Shown: piece by piece, positions 44,878 through 54,761 of the stretch | Layout: the number at the start of each line of letters is the position of its first letter | Position numbering within the stretch: the stretch's first letter is position 1 | Assembly (NCBI GenBank): GCA_965661055.1 | Contig: CBFICS010000008.1 | Location: 21,664 to 85,663 of the forward strand | Direction: 5' to 3' | DNA: 64,000 nucleotides | From: CBFHSF01 sp965661055 | GTDB lineage: Bacteria; Bacteroidota; Bacteroidia; Flavobacteriales; Schleiferiaceae | Position numbers and translations under genes: made by a program | Notes under the pieces: model-generated | The model's database searches: none | The model's input: only the letters and a program-made list of their open reading frames with translations | Told to the model about the DNA's origin: nothing

Positions 44878-46359
44878 ATGAAAAACGGATTTGGAGTAAA
44901 ATCTTTAGTGATAGGTATCGCGGTAGCCTTAATTGGTCTTATCTCGCTTCAAGCGTATTGGATTTCTAATGCACTTGAATTGAGAGAAAATCGATTTAAC
45001 CTCGAGGTCTATGGTGCTCTTCAAAATATTTCTCAAAGGTTAGAGTCTTTAGAAACACAGCATATTATTCAAGAAGAAAAGGATTTTTACAATTCCTTTT
45101 ATAATCCTACCTCTGATTCCGTTTGGTATAACTCTTCAAAGAACCAATCCATTAAAGTTGTACGAAATGGCAACAGTGAATCATTAAAGATTTCGTCTAA
45201 TGGAAACCTTAACGATACCCTCGATGCCAATCGTCAGTTTGAAAGACAGATGTTGCGCAAGATGAATGCAATGGACTCTATTTTCAACCAAATGATGTTT
45301 CAGCGCATGAAATCAATCCAGCCTTTAGACGAAAGGTTTTCTGCAGACGAGGTGGACTCTATTATTTCTGACGAACTCCACATGAGGGGAATCAAAGCAA
45401 AAGATGAGTTTTTAGTTATTGATAACGGACGAGAAACTAAGCTTCAAAGTAGTCGTTTTACTTTAGATGAAGCATCTTTTAAAATCCCTGTTTTTTCTAC
45501 AGATATGATGAGTACCACCAAGTGGTTACTGCTCAACTTCCCTGGAAAGGAAGGATACTTATTTAAGTCATTATGGTCATTAATGGTCCTTGCTTTGGTA
45601 TTTACGGCCGCCATCATTTTTGCCTTTTACAAGACTCTAAATATGATGTTGCAGCAGAAGAAAAATTCTCAAATAAAGACGGACTTTATCAATAACATGA
45701 CTCATGAGTTTAAAACCCCACTGGCAACCATAAACCTTGCGGTAGATGCTTTGAATAACCCCAAAGTTTCTTCTAATGAAGAAAAGCGAAAGCATTATTC
45801 TAAAATTATTCAGCAAGAGAATAAAAGGATGCACGATCAAGTGGAAAAGGTTTTAAAAATGGCTATGCTTGACAAGAATGAGTTAGAGTTGAAAAAGGAA
45901 GTGATTCTAATAGACGACCTTCTGGAAGACTCTCTTGATCATATGCGTTTACCGGTTGATGATAGGGGCGGGGTCTTGTCTTCAAGCTTTTCTACCGAAG
46001 GCATTCATGTAAATGTAGACCCTGTTCACATAAAAAATGTTTTTGTGAATATTTTAGAAAACGCATTAAAGTACAGCCCAGAAACCCCGCGTATTCACGT
46101 TTCATCTAGGTCAGTTGATGGTTTTGTACAAATTCGATTTATTGATCAAGGACAAGGAATGTCGAAAGAGGTTCAGAAAAGCATTTTTGATCGTTTCTTT
46201 AGAGAAGAAAGAGGAAATATACACAACGTAAAGGGACATGGTCTAGGTCTCTCGTATGCGTTAGAAATGGTGATCGCCCACAAGGGAGAAATTACCGTAG
46301 ATAGTGAAATAAACCAAGGAAGCACATTCACCGTAACATTACCAATTTATGAATCATAA
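44878..46359 (+). CDS. Sensor histidine kinase
   Basis: 493 residues. Two membrane helices (about 8-28 and 232-252) enclose a periplasmic sensor region of about 200 residues with no known fold. The cytoplasmic part has the H box INNMTHEFKTPLATIN (His276 phosphoacceptor) and the ATP-binding HATPase domain with N box (NVFVNILENALKYSP), G1 (DQGQGMS), F box (FDRFFREE) and G2 (GHGLGLSYAL). Its stop overlaps the regulator gene by 11 bases, so they form a pair. This type is widespread in Bacteroidota; the signal is unknown. Confidence 0.95.
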   Translation: MKNGFGVKSLVIGIAVALIGLISLQAYWISNALELRENRFNLEVYGALQNISQRLESLETQHIIQEEKDFYNSFYNPTSDSVWYNSSKNQSIKVVRNGNSESLKISSNGNLNDTLDANRQFERQMLRKMNAMDSIFNQMMFQRMKSIQPLDERFSADEVDSIISDELHMRGIKAKDEFLVIDNGRETKLQSSRFTLDEASFKIPVFSTDMMSTTKWLLLNFPGKEGYLFKSLWSLMVLALVFTAAIIFAFYKTLNMMLQQKKNSQIKTDFINNMTHEFKTPLATINLAVDALNNPKVSSNEEKRKHYSKIIQQENKRMHDQVEKVLKMAMLDKNELELKKEVILIDDLLEDSLDHMRLPVDDRGGVLSSSFSTEGIHVNVDPVHIKNVFVNILENALKYSPETPRIHVSSRSVDGFVQIRFIDQGQGMSKEVQKSIFDRFFREERGNIHNVKGHGLGLSYALEMVIAHKGEITVDSEINQGSTFTVTLPIYES

Positions 46360-47050
46360 CACTCACATTTTATTAGTTGAAGACGATCCTAACTTTGGGA
46401 TGATTTTAAAAGATTATCTTGAGTTAAACGACTTTACTATTACGCACGCCATTGATGGTGAAGCCGGATTAACTGCCTTTAAAGAGGGTGAATTTGACTT
46501 GTGCATTTTAGATATCATGATGCCTAAAATGGATGGATTTACTCTTGCGGGAGAAATTAGAAAAATTGAGCCGCAGCAACCTTTTATTTTTCTTTCAGCT
46601 AAAAGTATGAAAGAAGATATTTTAAAGGGGTATAAGGCCGGTGCAGATGATTATTTGACTAAGCCTTTTGACAGCGAAATACTATTGCACAAGATTAATG
46701 CTGTTCTTTCAAGATCTCTGCAAGATGCGGTAGAAGAAGAAAAAACTCAATTCTCGTTGGGAAAGTTTTCATACAACTCTAAACTTAGAGAATTAACTCA
46801 TGGTGAGGAAACGAGAAAGCTTAGCCCAAAGGAAGGAGAGTTATTGAAAATGCTGATACTTCACAAAAATGATTTAATGCCGAGAAGTCTTGCATTAAAC
46901 AAAATATGGGGTGATGACAATTACTTTACGGGCCGAAGCATGGACGTTTATGTAGCCAAACTAAGAAAGTACCTAAAGGTTGATGATTCCTTAGAAATTG
47001 AAAATATTCACTCAGAAGGATTTAGACTGATTGATCGTTCTGCTTCTTAG
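46349..47050 (+). CDS. Response regulator, OmpR/PhoB type
   Basis: 233 residues. Receiver domain (1-118): acidic pair at 11-13 in LLVEDDPNF, phosphoacceptor D55 in LCILDIMMPKMDGF, Ser/Thr and Lys of the switch in FLSAKS and DDYLTKPFD. The C-terminal winged helix (about 133-230) shows KLSPKEGELLKMLILHKNDLMPR and GRSMDVYVAKLRKYLK. Partner of the upstream kinase. The 3' end overlaps the convergent DUF6095 gene by 29 bases. Confidence 0.95.
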   Translation: MNHNTHILLVEDDPNFGMILKDYLELNDFTITHAIDGEAGLTAFKEGEFDLCILDIMMPKMDGFTLAGEIRKIEPQQPFIFLSAKSMKEDILKGYKAGADDYLTKPFDSEILLHKINAVLSRSLQDAVEEEKTQFSLGKFSYNSKLRELTHGEETRKLSPKEGELLKMLILHKNDLMPRSLALNKIWGDDNYFTGRSMDVYVAKLRKYLKVDDSLEIENIHSEGFRLIDRSAS

Positions 47051-47258
47051 GTTTTGTAAAAAAGCCTTTTAACATAAGTCTAAGACCCAGCGTAGCTAAA
47101 ACAGCTGCGGTGGCCATTAGTCCTATGCTGAAAATAATCCAAAAGGTACTTTCTTTTGCCGTGGCAGCCATATAGCCTACCGGACCGGCAAAGATAAAAG
47201 CTATTGAACCAGCTAAGTACTTGATACCCTTTGCGATAGTCTCTTTATCTGAACTCAT
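47022..47258 (-). CDS. DUF6095 family small membrane protein
   Basis: 78 residues with two membrane helices (about 14-32 and 40-62; YLAGSIAFIFAGPVGYMAA and FWIIFSIGLMATAAVLATLGLRLML) and a basic tail. A small Bacteroidota membrane protein of unknown role, usually next to murQ as here (2-base gap). Its 3' end overlaps the response regulator gene on the other strand. Confidence 0.8.
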   Translation of the reverse strand: MSSDKETIAKGIKYLAGSIAFIFAGPVGYMAATAKESTFWIIFSIGLMATAAVLATLGLRLMLKGFFTKPKKQNDQSV

Positions 47259-47260
47259 TT

Positions 47261-48079
47261 CTAATGTTTTTTATAAGCCTCTACAGCTTTTCTAACACTT
47301 CCGTGTTCTTTTAAAAGTTGATTTGCACTCTCGGTGTTTAGACCCGTTTCGGCCATTACCATGCGGGTACCTCTATCTACAAGTTTGTGGTTAGACAATT
47401 GCATGTCAACCATTTTATTGCCTTTTACACGTCCCATTCCAATCATTAGGCTGGTAGAAATCATGTTGAGAACTAGCTTTTGTGCAGTGCCTGCTTTCAT
47501 TCTTGTGCTGCCGGTAACAAATTCAGGGCCTACAACCACCTCTATTGGGAAATCACTTTCTAACACAACGGGACTTCCTTGATTACACGTAATGCAACCT
47601 GTGGTAATTCCGCTTTCGCGGGAGGATTTAAGTCCGCCGATAACATAAGGAGTCGTACCACTTGCGGCAATACCAACTACTGTGTCATCTGCATTCATAT
47701 TGTATTCTGAAAGATCTTTCCAGGCCTGATTCGGGTCATCTTCGGCAAATTCAACGGCTTTTCTTATGGCAGAATCACCGCCGGCAATAAGCCCAACCAC
47801 TATGCCGTGGTCAACCCCAAAGGTTGGTGGACATTCACTTGCATCAACAATTCCAAGTCTTCCACTGGTTCCGGCACCAATATAAAAGAGTCTACCACCT
47901 CGCTTCATTTTGGGCAATGTGGTTTCAACAAATCTTTCTATTTGAGGAATTACTTTTTCAACAGCACGGGGCACCGTTTGATCTTCTGCATTGATGTTTT
48001 TTAGAAGGTCACCAACTTTCATTTGTTCTAATGAATTGTAGTGAGAATCAGCTTCGGTTGTTTTTTTAAAACTATTCAT
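47261..48079 (-). CDS. murQ: N-acetylmuramic acid 6-phosphate etherase
   Basis: 272 residues with a SIS fold. It cleaves the lactyl ether of MurNAc-6-phosphate to GlcNAc-6-phosphate in cell-wall recycling. Family motifs: FYIGAGTSGRLGIVDASECPPTFG near 63-87, VGLIAGGDSAIRKAVEFAEDDPNQAWKDL, VVGIAASGTTPYVIGGL and VTGSTRMKAGTAQKLVLNMISTSLMI. The BadF-type kinase at 25499 could provide the phosphorylated substrate. The start overlaps the RsmB-like gene by eight bases, and DUF6095 follows. Confidence 0.96.
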   Translation of the reverse strand: MNSFKKTTEADSHYNSLEQMKVGDLLKNINAEDQTVPRAVEKVIPQIERFVETTLPKMKRGGRLFYIGAGTSGRLGIVDASECPPTFGVDHGIVVGLIAGGDSAIRKAVEFAEDDPNQAWKDLSEYNMNADDTVVGIAASGTTPYVIGGLKSSRESGITTGCITCNQGSPVVLESDFPIEVVVGPEFVTGSTRMKAGTAQKLVLNMISTSLMIGMGRVKGNKMVDMQLSNHKLVDRGTRMVMAETGLNTESANQLLKEHGSVRKAVEAYKKH

Positions 48080-49283
48080 TTTTCTTTATCAATGCCATGT
48101 AAAATCCATCCGTGAATTCTGATGGACTTTGGTTTTTTTCTTCTAATAATTCAAATGTACCATCTTTTTCAGCAACAAACTTTGCCACTTGATCTTCATT
48201 TTCTGAAGGTAATATACTGCAGGTAGCGTACACCATAAGTCCACCGGGTTTAAGCATCTCAGAGTACTCTCTTATCAATCGCGCTTGTAGTTCTCTTGTC
48301 TCTTCAAGACTTTCAGAAGAAAGCTTCCATTTGGTGTCTGGGTTTCTTTTTATGACACCCAGCCCCGTACAGGGCACATCAAGCAACAATCTGTCGGCTT
48401 TGCCTTTAAGGCGTTTAATGGTTTTTGAACCTTCTATTAGGCGGGTTTCAATATTGTGTGCTCCGTTTCTCTTCGCTCTCTTTTTAAGCTCATTGAGTTT
48501 CCATTCCTCAACGTCCATGGCTAAAATAGAACCTTTGTTGTTAAGCATCGCGGCAAGGTGAAGAGATTTCCCTCCTGCGCCAGCACAAGCATCAACTACT
48601 CTTTGCCCTGATTCAACGCGAAGCATTTCTGCGATTAATTGAGAACCGCCATCTTGAACTTCAAACCACCCTAATTTAAAGGAGTTTAACCTGAATAGGT
48701 TTACTCTTTTGTTCAAGACAATTCCAACTTCGTTAAAGGGAAGGGGAGAAGCATCAACTCCTTCCTTCTCTAAAGCTTTAATTAACTCAGGCCTAGTAGT
48801 TTTAAGCGTATTGGTTCTAATCATCATTTTGGCCTGAATGTTTGAATCATGAGCAATGGTTTTCCATTTTTCTCCTAATTCACTTTCTGCCAAAGAATCA
48901 ATCCAGTCTGGAAAAGATTCAACCACTTTTAGGTCATTGGGCAAAGCTTTTTTAGCTGCTTCAATATCAAAGTTTCTGATGTGATTGAAAAACTCCCAAT
49001 TGGGCAATTCATTTCCTTTGTACATCCACCAAATCCCAAAAAGGTCCCATAGGTCTCTTTTTACGGTAGTGGGCTCCTTCCCCCAAAGGGTCCATAAGAG
49101 CCGCCACCATCTTACCATGTCATAAACATTTTCTGCTATAAAAGCTCTATCTCTAGACCCCCATTTACTATTGGTTTTGAGAATTCGTTCAATGACTTTA
49201 TCAGCGTAATAGCCCTCTTCAAAAATGGAATATAAAGCGTCTACAACGCCTTGTACCGTATTGGGAAATATGGATGGTTTCAA
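48072..49283 (-). CDS. RsmB/NOP2-type RNA cytosine methyltransferase
   Basis: 403 residues, AdoMet-dependent m5C methyltransferase for rRNA. An N-terminal NusB-like helical region (about 1-150) precedes the catalytic domain: DACAGAGGKSLHLAAML (AdoMet site), LLLDVPCTGLGVIKRNPDTKW with the catalytic PC, and VYATCSILPSENEDQV with the second Cys. No ATG fits the family start; the gene seems to begin with TTG at 49283 (TTG AAA CCA TCC), just after the upstream terminator. Confidence 0.9.
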   Translation of the reverse strand: MKPSIFPNTVQGVVDALYSIFEEGYYADKVIERILKTNSKWGSRDRAFIAENVYDMVRWWRLLWTLWGKEPTTVKRDLWDLFGIWWMYKGNELPNWEFFNHIRNFDIEAAKKALPNDLKVVESFPDWIDSLAESELGEKWKTIAHDSNIQAKMMIRTNTLKTTRPELIKALEKEGVDASPLPFNEVGIVLNKRVNLFRLNSFKLGWFEVQDGGSQLIAEMLRVESGQRVVDACAGAGGKSLHLAAMLNNKGSILAMDVEEWKLNELKKRAKRNGAHNIETRLIEGSKTIKRLKGKADRLLLDVPCTGLGVIKRNPDTKWKLSSESLEETRELQARLIREYSEMLKPGGLMVYATCSILPSENEDQVAKFVAEKDGTFELLEEKNQSPSEFTDGFYMALIKKNE

Positions 49284-49291
49284 TGAGTAAG

Positions 49292-49324
49292 AAAATAAAA
49301 TTGCCGCTCAATTTTGAGCGGCAA
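49292..49324 (-). terminator. Terminator after the E1 dehydrogenase gene
   Basis: TTGCCGCTCA (49301-49310) and TGAGCGGCAA (49315-49324), ten perfect pairs around ATTT; on the reverse strand followed by a T-rich tract. Confidence 0.8.
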
Positions 49325-49328
49325 TGTA

Positions 49329-51740
49329 TTAGTAAATGGAAGGGAATTTAGAAGGATTCACCTCATGCATGATTTCATAAACCTTTTCAACCACGTCGTC
49401 AACGCTGGGTTTACTAAAGTAGTCTCCGTCTGTTCCGTAAGCAGGTCTATGTGCTTTTGCAGTAAGAGTAGAAGGTGCACTGTCTAAAAATCTATACCCT
49501 CCTTGATCGTCAATAATTTGTTGTAAGATAAAGGCCGAAGCACCCCCTGGCACGTCTTCGTCAATCACCAATAATCTATTCGTTTTTTCTAGGTGTTTAG
49601 AAATATCTCCCGCTAAGTCAAAGGGAAGTAAACTTTGAACGTCAATAACCTCGGCAGAAATTCCTAGCTGATCTAAAATTTGAGCAGCCTCCATAACAAT
49701 TCTACAAGTAGATCCGTAGGTTACTAAGGTGATGTCACTACCTTCTTTGATGGCCTCTACAACTCCCACAGGAGTGGTAAATTCACCTAAATTGGTCGGC
49801 TTAGCTTCTTTTAAACGGTAACCATTTAAACATTCAACAATAAGAGCAGGCTCATCAGCTTGTAGCATGGTGTTGTAAAACCCTGCCGCCTTTGTCATGT
49901 CTCTAGGCACAAGAACATTCATCCCTCTAACAGCATTAATAATGGCTCCCATCGGAGACCCAGAATGCCAAATACCTTCCAGTCTATGGCCTCTAGTTCT
50001 AACAATTACAGGGGCTTTTTGCCCACCTTTTGTTCTGTAATGAACCGTTGCCAAATCATCGCTCATTATCTGAAGAGCGTAAAGAAGGTAATCAAGGTAT
50101 TGTATTTCGGCTATTGGACGAAGACCTCTCATGGCCATTCCAATTCCTTGACCTAAAATAGTAGCTTCACGAATTCCCGCATCGCTTACGCGGAGCTCAC
50201 CGTGCTTATCTTGAAGCCCTTCTAAACCTTGGTTTACATCACCAATTTTTCCAGAGTCTTCTCCAAAAACCAAGGTTTCTGACTTGTTGGCAAGAATTGT
50301 ATCAAAATTATCTCTAAGAATAATTCTAGCATCAACCATTTCGGGCTCATCAGCATAGGTAGGTTCTATAGATTCTACATCAATGGCCTTACCAGAGGTT
50401 TCGCTAGTTAAATAGGTAGAATATCTGTCGTGATTTTTTTCGGCGTTAACTTTTAAGAAGTTAATAATTGCCATTTTCTCATCAGACGATTCGTTTCTAA
50501 CCATTCTTAAAATGGTTCTGGCTGCACTAATTACATCTCTTCTGATGGGTTCAGTAATCTGTTCTAGGTCATTTTTTATTTTTTCAATAAATGGACCTTG
50601 TTCAGATTTTGCAGCCAAAGCGGCAAATAGGGCGCTAGCCTCAGCCACTTCACTTTTTATTGGGTCAAGATACTTTTTCCAAGCTCTTGCTTTTGCTTCT
50701 CTAACTTCTTTTTTGGCATCTTTTACAATCTGATCTAACTCTTCTTCTGTAGCTAGCGCATTTTGTAAAATCCAAGTTTTCATTTGCTGAATACAATCGT
50801 ATTCTGCTTCCCACTCAAGTCTTTCTTTGTTTTTATATCTTTCATGAGACCCAGAAGTAGAGTGACCTTGAGGTTGTGTTAATTCTCTCACGTGAACCAT
50901 TACAGGTACGTGCTCTTCTCTGGCAATTTTAGATGCCTTTTGGTAGGCTAAGACTAGTTCCGGGTAATCCCATCCCTTTACGCGAATGATTTCATAACCA
51001 TTACCGGTTTCGTCTCTTTGAAAGCCTTTGAGGATTTCAGATATATTTTCTTTGGTTGTTTGGTGCTTAGCGTGAACAGAAATTCCGTACTCATCATCCC
51101 AAACAGAGATAACCATAGGTACTTGAAGGACTCCGGCAGCATTAATGGTCTCAAAAAAGAGTCCTTCAGAAGTTGAAGCGTTACCGATGGTTCCCCAAGC
51201 TACCTCATTACCACCTTTAGAAAAGTTATTATCTGAAGATAACTCCTTTACATTTCTATAAATTTTTGAAGCTTGAGCAAGCCCTAAAAGTCTTGGCATT
51301 TGCCCAGCCGTTGGAGAAATGTCTGCAGAAGAATTCTTTTGTTCAGTTAGGTTTTTCCACTGGCCGTTTTCATCTAAACTCCTAGTAGAAAAGTGACCGT
51401 TCATTTGCCTTCCTGCAGATGCAGGTTCGTTTTCAAGATTGGTATCGGCGTATAAACTTGCAAAAAACTCTTCAACCGATAATTGATCAATGGCCATCAT
51501 AAAGGTTTGATCACGATAATACCCAGATCTAAAATCTCCATCTTCAAAAACCTTAGACCAAGCTATTTGCGCCAATTCCTTACCATCACCAAAGATTCCG
51601 AACTTGGCCTTTCCGGTTAACACCTCACGTCGACCTAGTAAACTTGTTTCCCTACTCAAGTTTGCCAACTTATAATCATTGAGGATGGTGGCCTTCATTT
51701 CTTCCAGCGAAATCTCTTCTTTGGTGTTCAATTTTTCCAT
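49329..51740 (-). CDS. Fused E1 alpha/beta 2-oxoacid dehydrogenase (branched-chain type)
   Basis: 803 residues, thiamine-diphosphate-dependent decarboxylase of a 2-oxoacid dehydrogenase complex with the alpha part (about 30-440) and beta part (about 475-803) in one chain, as is usual in Bacteroidota. In the alpha part: SPTAGQMPRLLGLAQ, then GNEVAWGTIGNASTSEG and SVWDDEYGISV near the cofactor site, and the phosphorylation-like loop GSHERYK. In the beta part: VFGEDSGKIGDVNQGLEGL, REATILGQGIGMAMRGLRPIAEIQYLDYL, VTYGSTCRIVMEAA and VIDVQSLLPFD. Probably acts on branched-chain 2-oxoacids; pyruvate is the alternative. No E2 or E3 gene is in the window. Monocistronic with its own terminator. Confidence 0.93.
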   Translation of the reverse strand: MEKLNTKEEISLEEMKATILNDYKLANLSRETSLLGRREVLTGKAKFGIFGDGKELAQIAWSKVFEDGDFRSGYYRDQTFMMAIDQLSVEEFFASLYADTNLENEPASAGRQMNGHFSTRSLDENGQWKNLTEQKNSSADISPTAGQMPRLLGLAQASKIYRNVKELSSDNNFSKGGNEVAWGTIGNASTSEGLFFETINAAGVLQVPMVISVWDDEYGISVHAKHQTTKENISEILKGFQRDETGNGYEIIRVKGWDYPELVLAYQKASKIAREEHVPVMVHVRELTQPQGHSTSGSHERYKNKERLEWEAEYDCIQQMKTWILQNALATEEELDQIVKDAKKEVREAKARAWKKYLDPIKSEVAEASALFAALAAKSEQGPFIEKIKNDLEQITEPIRRDVISAARTILRMVRNESSDEKMAIINFLKVNAEKNHDRYSTYLTSETSGKAIDVESIEPTYADEPEMVDARIILRDNFDTILANKSETLVFGEDSGKIGDVNQGLEGLQDKHGELRVSDAGIREATILGQGIGMAMRGLRPIAEIQYLDYLLYALQIMSDDLATVHYRTKGGQKAPVIVRTRGHRLEGIWHSGSPMGAIINAVRGMNVLVPRDMTKAAGFYNTMLQADEPALIVECLNGYRLKEAKPTNLGEFTTPVGVVEAIKEGSDITLVTYGSTCRIVMEAAQILDQLGISAEVIDVQSLLPFDLAGDISKHLEKTNRLLVIDEDVPGGASAFILQQIIDDQGGYRFLDSAPSTLTAKAHRPAYGTDGDYFSKPSVDDVVEKVYEIMHEVNPSKFPSIY

Positions 51741-51912
51741 AAATATCTGTAGTAATTGTTCGACTGCTCCCTCGCAAAGATACTAAATATAGCTCCGAAA
51801 AGGTAATGAAAACCACTATTGTATACAATCCTATTGAGTTTATAATCTCAAGTAGCTTGAAGTGTAAAAAATGAAAAAATTCTTTATTTGAATTGTAAAA
51901 AAGAGAAGAGTT

Positions 51913-54744
51913 TTAGTACCAACCTCTTCGCACTCTGTCTATTATCTGATCAATTTCTAGGTTTAATACCATTCTAGAATTTGATAAATATTCAGATTGT
52001 TCCCAATAATTATTTGAATTGCTCTGTATGGGGAGGTAGATTTCTAAAAAGTCAGTCAGCAGCGAAATTCTTACGCCGTAGTCCCAGCGAAGTGTTTCAA
52101 AATCATCTACATAGCCAATATCTCCAAACACGCCAAAAACGGTCCAAATAGGAATATTTACTCCGGTGGTCAACATAAAGTTAGTACCGTATTTATACGT
52201 GTTAGATTTAAACCCTCCATCTGAAACAAAAAACTGTCTTGACCACAGTCCTTCGGTATCTGACCTACCAATAAAGTAATGGTCAAATAGGTAGTCTCTA
52301 GTGCCTGACAGCCCCATAGAAAAATAGGCACTTTCACTATCAATATCCTCATTGGCAACCCACATCTTTGCGGCAAAGGTCCTCCAGATTAACCACCTTT
52401 TGTTGGGCAGCATCCACCGTTTATCATATTCTACACTAAATCTAGTAAAGTCATTAGAATATTGAGCATCAGCTACCAGTTTATACGGAGAAAGTATGTC
52501 AACATCGTCCCAAATCATTTGTACGTTTGCCACCTTGTACGAGGCAAAACTGGTGGCAATTAATGAGGTGTTTGGATCGACCATCGGGTTCACTTCTCGG
52601 TCTACCTGAACGTACCTAATCTTTAAATTGCGCTGTAGGGTAGACCTTGGGTGATCTTTTTTGAAATAGAAATTTAAGGCGGGTGATATTCTAAAATACG
52701 CCAAGTTGGGAGCGTAATGATAGTAGCGTGTGTAAAGCCCTAGCGACCATAATCTTACAGCGGTCTTTGGCGAAGCAAAATTGAACTTAAAACTCGCAGT
52801 TCCGGTAAGCTTACCGGTACCCAAAGAATAATCAGGACCCAACCAATATTCAAATTTCTTTGGAATTAAAGTTCTGTTGTAAATTCTAATTCCGGGTAAG
52901 AGTTTGTCATAGGCGTTAAACTTTAAACTGGGGAACCAGAATACTTGAGTTTTATGGGGTGCCTCAAGACTCGTGTAAAATTGAAGTCTTAGGGGTTCAA
53001 ATCCACGAAAGAATTTTCGCGTATGGGTTGTGTTGTTTTTTTCGTTGATATCGGGCATTTTGCCTGCGTAATCAACCATTAGGTAGTCGTAATCTTCTAG
53101 GTGAAAATTGACGGTTTTTACTTTTTCAATACTGTCAAACACCTCAGAGATTACAGGTTTTTCATTTTTAATACCTGTAACCCTTACGGGGAGGGTAATG
53201 TCTCCTTTGTTTTTGATTTTTACGGTTTGAATGTAAGAGCATTTTTCATTGTCTACCAAAGCGTAATCAATGATTCCGTTGGTTTTGTATCCATCGGCTA
53301 AAAACCAGTCAACATTCTCATTGGTGTAATAATCAACGGCATTAAGGATATCTTTAGGAGTGGGATGTTCTAATTCTGATTCAAAAAACTTCTTTAAGCC
53401 GCGTTTGTATTCAACATCACCAGCAATATTTTCTAGAGTTGCCAACCACTGAGACCCTTTCCCCACTACAACAGATTGGTACATTAATTTTGGAAAAGTA
53501 CTTGCGGAATCTGATAGTGGTTGAGAAAATCCCTGACGTTCCATAAACCAATTTAAAGCTTTGGTTTGATAGGTAGGCTTGTATTGATCCACGTCAAAGA
53601 ATTTAGCAGCCCATGTATTTGCAGCCCAGCCCAACAATTTTAAATCAGGATAATTAGATTCAAGGAAGTCGTTTTCTGCTTTTTGTATAAATCCTTGGGT
53701 GACCCATGGGTGCAAGTGGTCATTTATCATGAGTTCATTTAACCAATAAGCCTCTAGCCATGCTGAAATTAGGTTTAATTCTGCCTGGTGAACCTCGTCA
53801 GAGGGTTCTACCCAAAGAATTTCTGGGTGGGATTTAATGTGGTATTTGTTTTCAATCACTCTAACCTTTAGGTTATTCGGCAGGGTAGGGTAGCCTTCTT
53901 GGTAGAGAAAGGACTGAATCTTTTCAATGCTATTGGGAGTAAGTCCAAAAGAATTAGCTTGAATAAACCCCATTTCAATTTTCACCTCGCTACGGTTTGG
54001 ACCAGAAAATCTCAGGTTTTCATAAGCAGCATGTTCTACCAAAGAAAAACCAAGAATTCCTTTTCCTTCATAGGTCCAACGAATATTTGCCAAGGTATCA
54101 ATTCTACTAAACACAAATTCACCGTGACCTTCAGGTTCAAGGTTTAAATTAGTTTTTAAGTTTATTTCTGCCTTATAAAATGAGGCTACAGAATGTTGCC
54201 TAATGTTGGCTCTAATCGGATGAAATTTGCCGTAAAAGGTAGAAAGTCTTGGAAGGCAATGAGTAAGGTTGATCATTCTTTGATCTGCTCCAAACCCTCC
54301 AAATTTTCTTTCAGGTAGGTGAGAATTAAATTTTATTACAAGGGTAAATACCGAACCAGCCTTAATAGGAGACCCTGGGGTGATCGTAGTTAGATCTTCG
54401 CTGTGTTCTATCGAATATTCAGAATCAACGCCATCCACCAATAACTGAAATTCAGTTTTTGAATTTCCTTGTTCTGATGGGTCTGAGAAATAAAGAGAGG
54501 TGTTTTGATTGTTTAAATATTCTCGAGCCAAGTCAGAGTTTTTTGCCACCACTGCCTGAACCCAGTTTTCAATGGGTAAATAAGAAAGTTCAACGGGTGT
54601 CTTTGCAGAAATGTTTATCTCCCCCGAAAGGGTTTTGTTTTCTGAATTGAAAAACACTTCTCCCGTATATTCAGGGAATAATTCTTGCCCTACTGAGGTA
54701 AGTGCGAGAGTTAGAAAAATAATTGTGGAGAAGAGTCTACTCAT
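51913..54744 (-). CDS. M1-peptidase-like protein with C-terminal membrane barrel, apparently non-catalytic
   Basis: 943 residues with a signal peptide (about 1-19, SVGQ). The N-terminal 500 residues follow the plan of M1-type aminopeptidases (ELSYLPIENWV, a FSLVEHAAYENL strand, then W347-VTQGF where active enzymes have W-L-N-E-G-F), but I find no HExxH zinc motif before it (the region reads NLISAWLEAYWLNELM), so it looks inactive. The last 350 residues are amphipathic strands ending MVLNLEIDQIIDRVRRGWY, a likely outer-membrane barrel. The function is unknown; an envelope role is probable. Promoter-like CACCTTTG lies four bases from the ATG. Confidence 0.75.
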   Translation of the reverse strand: MSRLFSTIIFLTLALTSVGQELFPEYTGEVFFNSENKTLSGEINISAKTPVELSYLPIENWVQAVVAKNSDLAREYLNNQNTSLYFSDPSEQGNSKTEFQLLVDGVDSEYSIEHSEDLTTITPGSPIKAGSVFTLVIKFNSHLPERKFGGFGADQRMINLTHCLPRLSTFYGKFHPIRANIRQHSVASFYKAEINLKTNLNLEPEGHGEFVFSRIDTLANIRWTYEGKGILGFSLVEHAAYENLRFSGPNRSEVKIEMGFIQANSFGLTPNSIEKIQSFLYQEGYPTLPNNLKVRVIENKYHIKSHPEILWVEPSDEVHQAELNLISAWLEAYWLNELMINDHLHPWVTQGFIQKAENDFLESNYPDLKLLGWAANTWAAKFFDVDQYKPTYQTKALNWFMERQGFSQPLSDSASTFPKLMYQSVVVGKGSQWLATLENIAGDVEYKRGLKKFFESELEHPTPKDILNAVDYYTNENVDWFLADGYKTNGIIDYALVDNEKCSYIQTVKIKNKGDITLPVRVTGIKNEKPVISEVFDSIEKVKTVNFHLEDYDYLMVDYAGKMPDINEKNNTTHTRKFFRGFEPLRLQFYTSLEAPHKTQVFWFPSLKFNAYDKLLPGIRIYNRTLIPKKFEYWLGPDYSLGTGKLTGTASFKFNFASPKTAVRLWSLGLYTRYYHYAPNLAYFRISPALNFYFKKDHPRSTLQRNLKIRYVQVDREVNPMVDPNTSLIATSFASYKVANVQMIWDDVDILSPYKLVADAQYSNDFTRFSVEYDKRWMLPNKRWLIWRTFAAKMWVANEDIDSESAYFSMGLSGTRDYLFDHYFIGRSDTEGLWSRQFFVSDGGFKSNTYKYGTNFMLTTGVNIPIWTVFGVFGDIGYVDDFETLRWDYGVRISLLTDFLEIYLPIQSNSNNYWEQSEYLSNSRMVLNLEIDQIIDRVRRGWY

Positions 54745-54748
54745 AATA

Positions 54749-54756
54749 CAAAGGTG
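54749..54756 (-). promoter_or_regulatory. Minus-7-like box of the M1-like gene
   Basis: Reverse-strand CACCTTTG (one mismatch to TAnnTTTG), four bases before the ATG at 54744. Confidence 0.35.
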
Positions 54757-54761
54757 CAGTT

